A stretch of 64,000 bases of DNA from Streptococcus porcinus (GTDB lineage Bacteria > Bacillota > Bacilli > Lactobacillales > Streptococcaceae): contig NZ_LR594036.1 of assembly GCF_901542335.1 (NCBI RefSeq), positions 806,001-870,000 on the forward strand. The letters are read 5' to 3'. Shown here in pieces: positions 58,719 through 64,000 of the stretch (position 1 is its first letter; the number at the start of each line of letters is the position of its first letter). The notes beneath the pieces were generated by a model. That model saw only the letters and a list, made by a program, of their open reading frames with translations, was not told the origin of the DNA and did no database searches. The translations under genes were made by a program, and so were the position numbers.

Positions 58719-60461
58719 ATGAAAGATAAAATAGTTAAAAAATGGATTATACAGTTATTTAAACCATATATTAAAAATATTATTATGATGATTTTATGTA
58801 CTATTATAGTAGTTTTCTGTGGTTTTATTATTCCATTTTTAACTAAAAATTTAGTTGATGAAAGTATTTTAAATAGAGATATGAGCAGCTTAATTAAAAA
58901 TTTGCTTATGTTTACTTTGATATATTTCGTACAATATTTAAGTGAATTTATTCAATTTATATTTTACAAACCTCTGTGTGCAGAATTGCCTAATGAATTG
59001 AACAGATTAGCTTGGACACATGTATTAAATATAAAATTAAAGTACTTCAAAGAAAAAAATTTTTCGGAAATTTTGGCCGAAAATATGCAAGATATTAGTA
59101 ATATAGTATCTTTAATAGATATTCAGTTTTTAACATCAATAATTAATCTAATGAAGATGATATCGGGATTTATAGCATTACTTTATATAAGTCCTAAGCT
59201 GATGCTTCTTTTAGTTGTTGTAGCACCATTAAAGTTATTTTTAAATACAAAATTTTATAATAAAAAAATAAAAATCAATAAAGAAATTTTAATAGAGCAA
59301 ACCAAATTTTCTAAATGGATCGGAGACTGTGTTTCTGGTATATATGAGATAAAAATGTGGGATTTGATTGATAAAAAGGAGGGGGAATTAAAAGGTATCT
59401 TATCTATATTCAAGAAAATTAGGTATACATTGATGAATTATGGATATATAGAAGCTTTGTTAGGAGCTTTGTTAATGTTAGTTGCTAATTTGGGAATATA
59501 TTTTTTAGGAGCTTTACTTACTTTTAGAAATGAAATGACAATAGGTGGTTTATTAGCTTTTATTACTTATGCTGCGTTCATTTTCGAACCATTAGAAATA
59601 ATTTCGGGTATATTAAATAAACTATCTATTGTAACACCATCATTACATAGATTTGAAAGATTTATGGAAACAGATGTTGAATATGAAAGGGATAATGCAA
59701 TTACTTTATCTGGAATTCCTTCGGTAGATTCAATAGAGTTTAAAAATGTATCTTTTAGTTATGGAAAAGATGAAAGTGAAAAAATGGTTTTAAATAAAAT
59801 TAATTTTGAAGTAGGAAAAGGTGAAGTGATTGGAATTGCAGGAAAAAATGGATGTGGGAAATCTACTATAGTTGATTTGCTAACTAGATTCTATGATAGT
59901 AACGAAGGCACAATATGTATAAATAACATTGATATACGAGATATAAAGTTAAAAGATTATAGAAGATTATTTGGGATAATGAGCCAAAAGAGTTACATAT
60001 TTAATGATACTATATCTAATAATATTAATATAACTGGGGAACTAACTGAAGAAGATATAAAGCATTTTAGTGATGTATCTGGTCTAGAAAATTCAATTAA
60101 AAATATGAAAGATAAATATGATTATGTTGTTGGCTTTGATGGGCAAAAGATGTCAGGAGGGCAGAGACAAAAACTTTCAATGGCAAGAACACTATCTAAA
60201 TCAGAGGCAAAAGTGTTGATTTTAGATGAAGCGACCTCAAACTATGACATTCAATCTGCACATAAAGTAATTGATGAAATTATAAAAAATAAAAATTTTG
60301 ATATTGTCATTATAATTTCACATCAACCTGAAATTTTGGAGAAGTTAAATAGAATTGTGTTTTTGAAAAATGGGGAAATAGTATCTGAAGGTTCGTATAA
60401 AGAACTTATTAGAAAAAATGCTGATTTTAATGAAATGGTAGAAAATGCTTATATGGGATAA
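58719..60461 (+). CDS. ABC exporter (fused permease and ATPase)
   Basis: 580 aa. Six-helix exporter domain (about 15-300) and an ATPase with Walker A GKNGCGKST, signature MSGGQRQK and Walker B VLILDEATSNYD. It lacks the N-terminal C39 peptidase found in many peptide exporters, so leader removal must be done by another enzyme. The most likely route out of the cell for the modified peptide. Confidence 0.88.
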   Translation: MKDKIVKKWIIQLFKPYIKNIIMMILCTIIVVFCGFIIPFLTKNLVDESILNRDMSSLIKNLLMFTLIYFVQYLSEFIQFIFYKPLCAELPNELNRLAWTHVLNIKLKYFKEKNFSEILAENMQDISNIVSLIDIQFLTSIINLMKMISGFIALLYISPKLMLLLVVVAPLKLFLNTKFYNKKIKINKEILIEQTKFSKWIGDCVSGIYEIKMWDLIDKKEGELKGILSIFKKIRYTLMNYGYIEALLGALLMLVANLGIYFLGALLTFRNEMTIGGLLAFITYAAFIFEPLEIISGILNKLSIVTPSLHRFERFMETDVEYERDNAITLSGIPSVDSIEFKNVSFSYGKDESEKMVLNKINFEVGKGEVIGIAGKNGCGKSTIVDLLTRFYDSNEGTICINNIDIRDIKLKDYRRLFGIMSQKSYIFNDTISNNINITGELTEEDIKHFSDVSGLENSIKNMKDKYDYVVGFDGQKMSGGQRQKLSMARTLSKSEAKVLILDEATSNYDIQSAHKVIDEIIKNKNFDIVIIISHQPEILEKLNRIVFLKNGEIVSEGSYKELIRKNADFNEMVENAYMG

Positions 60462-60491
60462 ATGAATTTTTGAGATTAAAGGAGGGCATTT

Positions 60492-61904
60492 ATGAGCTAT
60501 AAAACATTTAAAACATCTTCAAATATGCATTATGTATATGAAGCTAATCGAAACTCTATTTATAGAATTAGTGAATTAGAGTATGAAGCATTAAGTAATA
60601 CTGAACATAGTTGTTACAGTATGTGTGATAAAGATATTTTGAATAGATTTAATAAAAAGGGACTTTTGAAATCAATGGAAATTGATAAAATTGAGCATAA
60701 TAATTCAGAGATGTTAAAACTGCAATTCAATAAGGGAGTAAATAATATAGTACTACAAATAACACAAGGATGTAATTTATCTTGTTCGTATTGTCCTTTT
60801 GCTGATGGTAATAAAATATATAAGTCTCATAGAAAACACCATAAAAAAGATATGGATATTGAAATTATAAAAAAGAGTATAGACTTACTAGAAAATAACT
60901 CAACATATAACTCAAAAAAATATATATCTTTTTATGGTGGTGAGCCTCTTTTAAGGGAAGATTTAGTAGAGTTTGCTGTCGAAGAAGCTATAAATAGATT
61001 TGGTAAAGATATGGTGTATTTTGGATTGACAACTAATGGGACATTGTTAACTGAGGACTTTATAGAAAAAATAAAAGATGTAAATTTTACAATACTGGTA
61101 AGTTTAGATGGACCAGAAGAGATTCATGATGTTAACAGAAAATTTAAAGATGGAAAAGGTTCTTTTAGTATATTGAATGCTAATTTAGACATTATACGAG
61201 AGAAATATCCTAATATATATGATGAAATAAGATTTAATGTAGTTATTCCACCTGGAATTAATTATGCTAAAGTATTTGATTTTATCAGAGATGGAAGCAA
61301 TCATCTCACATTAAGAAATACGAGTTTAAATACAATTTCAAGTAACTATGCAGAGGAAAATATTGAGTATGAGGACGATTTTTTTGAAGAGGCAAATTAT
61401 GAAATGGTAAAAACGCTGTTACTTTTATTAGGCATGATAAGAGAAGATATTACTAAATATAAAGGTAATATAGAAAAGATTTATATGTTTAAAAAATTTT
61501 TAACACCATTGATGTCTACGAAAGGTGTACAACATCCAGCTGGAACCTGCATACCAGGACTAAAAAAACTTTTTATCAATGTATATGGAGATTTTTATCC
61601 ATGTGAGAAGGCAAATGAATTATCTAAGATACAAAAAATAGGGAGTATATATGATGGATTTGATTTTGAAAAAATTAAGTATTTGATGAATATAGGTAAG
61701 TCAACATCGGAAATATGCAAAAATTGTTGGGCATTTCACCTATGTTCTATATGTCCTATAAGTGCCGATGACGGATATTCGGACACTTATGTGGCAGATT
61801 ATAAATTGAAAAAGTGCAAATTTATAAAACAAGATATTTTAGCTAATTTAAGGATGTATTGTTTTTTAAAGGAAAGAGGTTTTGACTATAAAGAGGAGTA
61901 TTGA
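60492..61904 (+). CDS. Radical SAM/SPASM peptide maturase (CcpM-like)
   Basis: 470 aa. N-terminal ~80 residues resemble a peptide-binding (PqqD/RRE-like) domain. The radical SAM cluster motif is C94-x3-C98-x2-C101, with GGEP at 149-152 and SLDG at 204-207. The C-terminal SPASM domain has C353, C371, C409, C412, C418, C421 and C442, enough for two auxiliary iron-sulfur clusters. Enzymes of this type form thioether or carbon-carbon links in precursor peptides. The neighbouring ACP-like and P-loop-like genes match the Cys-rich peptide maturase CcpM family (TIGR04068 from memory). Confidence 0.87.
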   Translation: MSYKTFKTSSNMHYVYEANRNSIYRISELEYEALSNTEHSCYSMCDKDILNRFNKKGLLKSMEIDKIEHNNSEMLKLQFNKGVNNIVLQITQGCNLSCSYCPFADGNKIYKSHRKHHKKDMDIEIIKKSIDLLENNSTYNSKKYISFYGGEPLLREDLVEFAVEEAINRFGKDMVYFGLTTNGTLLTEDFIEKIKDVNFTILVSLDGPEEIHDVNRKFKDGKGSFSILNANLDIIREKYPNIYDEIRFNVVIPPGINYAKVFDFIRDGSNHLTLRNTSLNTISSNYAEENIEYEDDFFEEANYEMVKTLLLLLGMIREDITKYKGNIEKIYMFKKFLTPLMSTKGVQHPAGTCIPGLKKLFINVYGDFYPCEKANELSKIQKIGSIYDGFDFEKIKYLMNIGKSTSEICKNCWAFHLCSICPISADDGYSDTYVADYKLKKCKFIKQDILANLRMYCFLKERGFDYKEEY

Positions 61905-61907
61905 ACT

Positions 61908-62957
61908 ATGAAAAAAATATATGTATATCCTTTCAGTGATGAAGTTCTAAATATTTTAGATAATAAAGATATGCTGAAAGATTTTGAGATAGTAGGTGTC
62001 ATAAATGACAATAAGTCAGTTGGAGAATTATTGACAAATAAATATGGATGTTTATCTGTGGATAATGAAATACTGGATGATAATCAATATTTTAGAAATA
62101 TTGATGGTGTGATGTTATATAGCGATGGCTTTTCAAATATGGGTAAAAACAAGTACATAGATTTTATAGTAGAAAAGATAATTAAATATGAAAAGGAGAT
62201 ATTTTTTACCAATGAATTGAAAAAATATATAGACTGTTTTGATTATACAAAAAAAACTTTAATAGATTATTATGCTCAGGATAATATAGATTTAAGCCAA
62301 TATGAATTAAAATATATTGATAAACCAGTTATATTAATTATGGGGTTAGGCGAGAACTGTGATAAAACTAGAGTTGGGTTGAGTTTATATAAGTTTTTTA
62401 AGAATGAGGGATATAAACCATCGATTGTATCTAGTAATAGCTTAGACAAATTAATCGGTTTTAATACATTTTCCTTTTTAAATAATAATTTTAATGATGA
62501 GGTAAAGAGATATAATTATATGCTAAGTAGAATTAATATGGATGAGAATCCGGACTTATTAATTGTTGTTGCACCGAGTGGTGTAGTAAAACATGATAAT
62601 AGAAATAATAATTTATTCGGATACCCTTCATATGTAATAACTAGTGCCATAACTCCAGATATTACAATTTTATCAGTATATGCTGGAAAATATGATATTG
62701 AAAATATCAATTATTTGAAGAATATTTGCTATTATAAGTATAATAGCAGATTAAGCTATATACATATTGCTAGAACTGTTTGTGATATGAATCTAGAAAC
62801 TAATAAATTGGATTATTTACAAATAGATGATGTAGATGCAATGAAATATCTTATAGAAGATGATTTATCTATGTATTCTACCATGGATCACAATAGCACG
62901 AATAAAATACATAGCATGATATTGGAAGAACTAAGAGGTAATGTTAAACAAATTTGA
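61908..62957 (+). CDS. Peptide maturation system protein, TIGR04066-like
   Basis: 349 aa, 3 bp after the maturase. N-terminal part resembles a Rossmann-like domain (VYPFSDEVLNIL, GVINDNK), and the middle has ILIMGLGENCDKTR (about 142-155), similar to a P-loop but with GENCDKT in place of GxxxxGKT. I know of no assigned function; proteins of this type are found next to CcpM-like maturases in clostridia. It may be a nucleotide-dependent partner or chaperone for the maturation. Confidence 0.68.
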   Translation: MKKIYVYPFSDEVLNILDNKDMLKDFEIVGVINDNKSVGELLTNKYGCLSVDNEILDDNQYFRNIDGVMLYSDGFSNMGKNKYIDFIVEKIIKYEKEIFFTNELKKYIDCFDYTKKTLIDYYAQDNIDLSQYELKYIDKPVILIMGLGENCDKTRVGLSLYKFFKNEGYKPSIVSSNSLDKLIGFNTFSFLNNNFNDEVKRYNYMLSRINMDENPDLLIVVAPSGVVKHDNRNNNLFGYPSYVITSAITPDITILSVYAGKYDIENINYLKNICYYKYNSRLSYIHIARTVCDMNLETNKLDYLQIDDVDAMKYLIEDDLSMYSTMDHNSTNKIHSMILEELRGNVKQI

Positions 62958-62992
62958 TTAGTCTATGAAACTTCATATAAAATTTAGACTAA
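62958..62992 (+). promoter_or_regulatory. Inverted repeat before the precursor gene
   Basis: TTAGTCTA (62958-62965) pairs with TAGACTAA (62985-62992). TGAAAC (62966-62971), the classic ECF -35, lies in the loop. May raise precursor expression above that of the operon, either as an RNA processing site or a promoter. Confidence 0.35.
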
Positions 62993-63015
62993 AATAAGAC
63001 AAAGGAGGTGTAGTT

Positions 63016-63165
63016 ATGGATCTAAATAAGAATAATATAGCACAAATTGAAGTTCCTTCAGCAAACATGATGGGCAAGTGCTGGTGTGTTGCTATATGCT
63101 TAGTATTTACGGAAAAAAGGCATTCAGATCTATTAGCAGCAATGCACTCAGTTAAAGCAAATTAA
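63016..63165 (+). CDS. Cys-rich RiPP precursor peptide
   Basis: 49 aa, preceded by AAAGGAGG. Leader-like N-terminus MDLNKNNIAQIEVPSANMMG, then K21-C22-W23-C24-V-A-I-C28-L-V-F and a C-terminal tail FTEKRHSDLLAAMHSVKAN. The position directly after the maturase and its partner, the optimal ribosome site and the three closely spaced Cys identify it as the substrate. The modified bonds, the cleavage site and whether the tail is retained are unknown. Similar in type to the Cys-rich clostridial peptides (TIGR04065 from memory). Confidence 0.82.
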   Translation: MDLNKNNIAQIEVPSANMMGKCWCVAICLVFTEKRHSDLLAAMHSVKAN

Positions 63166-63200
63166 TCATCATTAATTTGTAAAGTCAAAATGTTCAATGA

Positions 63201-63240
63201 GAGGTTAGTATCGCTATTTTTAGCGTATTACTAACCTCTT
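63201..63240 (+). terminator. Terminator of the peptide cluster
   Basis: GAGGTTAGTA (63201-63210) pairs with TACTAACCTC; inner stem CGCTA/TAGCG. Follows the precursor gene by 35 bp. Confidence 0.8.
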
Positions 63241-63759
63241 ATTGTTAATGGAGTAGAAATTATTTCATTTAGTTTTATTGTAATAATAAGAAAACTTTAG
63301 TTAATGTATAAAAATCTCCGTGTTACGACAATATTGGATTGGTGACCGTATAATTTAAGGTAAAAAGTAATTTGAGCAAAACCATACTCGACCATAGATA
63401 TGAGGTTGATATATATTTAAATAATATAGATTTATATCATATATTGTAATTATAAATGATATTTGATTATTAAAACAAAAGAATAATTAAAATTGATGAG
63501 CAGGGAAAATTTATTTATAAAATATAGTGATGAGTATATTTTACAGTTAAAGGAGGTAATTGAGTCAAGATTATTTTAATATATATTTTGAAAAGGAGAA
63601 GCTATTAAATGAGATCAAGAGACAGAAGTCCACCTACTTTTGTTCAAAATGAACAGAAGTGAAAATGAAATATGAAGAATATATAGATAAGACCATGACA
63701 AATTAGAAAAAGTCGTGGTCTTTTTTGATTAATCAAAAGAAATGAAATGGAGGAAAGAT
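63241..63759. other. 519-bp region between the peptide cluster and the SSB gene
   Basis: No firm gene. It contains a -10-like TATAAT (63349-63354), AGGAGG before a 30-codon TTG frame (63560-63652), AAAAGGAG before a 17-codon ATG frame (63609-63662, MRSRDRSPPTFVQNEQK), and a terminator GACCATGAC/GTCGTGGTC with T6 (63691-63726). This may be the seam where the cargo joined the backbone. Confidence 0.5.
63691..63726 (+). terminator. Terminator before the SSB-like gene
   Basis: GACCATGAC AAATTAGAAAAA GTCGTGGTC TTTTTT. Confidence 0.8.
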
Positions 63760-64000
63760 ATGGAAAAAGAAATGTTAAATATCAACGGAAATTTAATCAA
63801 TGATGTAGAAATCAAAACCATTCAAGGAAAAGACGGAGAAGTAACAGTTGCAAACTTTACACTCTTTAGAAAGATGGGAAAAGATGGAGAAAAAAAGAAG
63901 GAGTATATCAACTGTAATGTTTATGGAGAAAAGGCGGAGATTACAAAGGACTTTGAAAAGGGAGATTTCATCCATGTTTACGGATATTACAAAGAGGTTC
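63760..64000 (+). CDS. ssb: Single-stranded DNA-binding protein, partial
   Basis: First 80 codons, cut by the window end. MEKEMLNINGNLINDVEIKTI...VANFTLFRKMG...YINCNVYGEKAE...FEKGDFIHVYGYYKEV is an OB-fold SSB of mobile-element type. AGGAAAG precedes the ATG. Its GC content and style match the backbone genes before the cargo, which indicates that the cargo was inserted between VirD4 and this gene. Confidence 0.78.
   Translation, partial: MEKEMLNINGNLINDVEIKTIQGKDGEVTVANFTLFRKMGKDGEKKKEYINCNVYGEKAEITKDFEKGDFIHVYGYYKEV

Larger units (their letters stand above)
47971..64000 (+). mobile_element. Integrative and conjugative element, left part (Tn1549-like backbone)
   Basis: Begins where the ABC-F gene stops matching. 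Backbone order: ParA, ParB, BRO/DinD-like, RepA_N initiator, DnaC-like ATPase, PcfB, KilAC-like, VirD4, then (after a cargo block) SSB-like. This gene set resembles Tn1549-type elements of clostridia and enterococci. No integrase, relaxase or VirB4 is in view; they should lie beyond 64,000. First 174 bp (47971-48144) hold a hairpin GATGAT...ATCATC with T run and an AT-rich promoter region, no gene. Confidence 0.82.

Noticed and set aside
62500..62720. Minus-strand frame of 64 codons inside the TIGR04066-like gene
   Set aside because: Antisense shadow in AT-rich DNA.
63560..63652. 30-codon TTG frame with a good AGGAGG before it
   Set aside because: No family recognised, and it overlaps a second small frame. 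I treat it as a seam remnant; it is not a second precursor, since it has one Cys only.
63609..63662. 17-codon frame with AAAAGGAG before it
   Set aside because: Too short and without Cys or a leader-like pattern; mentioned in the region entry only.

Overview
This window is a low-GC Firmicute chromosome, almost certainly a Streptococcus of the pyogenic group. The evidence is the gene content and order: ciaRH, pepN, the pstS-C-A-B1-B2-phoU operon, truB-ribF-spx, the deo/cdd/nup nucleoside operon, coaB-coaC, fhs and asd with its RNA leader, plus a sortase-anchored C5a-peptidase-like protease carrying an LPXTN signal. The species cannot be fixed from the sequence alone.

Region 1 (1-31.4 kb) is ordinary streptococcal core. 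It holds a BusR-like regulator, thiol peroxidase, a TetR-controlled ABC transporter, an orphan HsdS-like protein, truB/ribF/spx, phosphate uptake, aminopeptidase N, the CiaRH two-component system, rpsT, coaA, and a nucleoside salvage and uptake operon in which one permease gene is frameshifted. Region 2 (31.5-47.8 kb) has the surface protease, a decayed IS3-family element sitting in the loop of a terminator, pgm, an ECF transporter S component with coaC/coaB, a LipL-like amidotransferase, fhs, cardiolipin synthase, the asd RNA and asd, a lone ATP-cone protein, and a MocR-type regulator without its PLP lysine.

Region 3 (about 47,971 to the window end) is the left part of an integrative and conjugative element. 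It interrupts an ABC-F gene exactly at the Walker A motif. The backbone runs ParA, ParB, a BRO/DinD-like protein, a RepA_N initiator with internal repeats, a DnaC-like ATPase, PcfB, a KilAC-like protein and a VirD4 coupling protein, and resumes with an SSB-like gene at the right edge. No integrase is in the window.

Between the coupling protein and the SSB gene sits a strikingly AT-rich cargo block (about 55.8-63.3 kb). It encodes a Cro-like regulator, an ECF sigma factor with a zinc-finger anti-sigma factor, an ABC ATPase/permease pair, an acyl-carrier-like protein lacking the phosphopantetheine serine, an ABC exporter, a radical SAM/SPASM maturase, a protein of a peptide-maturation family with a P-loop-like motif, and a 49-residue precursor peptide with a Cys-Trp-Cys-x3-Cys core. 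I read this as a complete RiPP (ribosomally made, modified peptide) cluster of the clostridial CcpM type, moved into a streptococcus by the conjugative element. It is the most interesting part of the window. Its product chemistry, the job of the acyl-carrier-like protein and the trigger of the sigma factor are not evident from the sequence.
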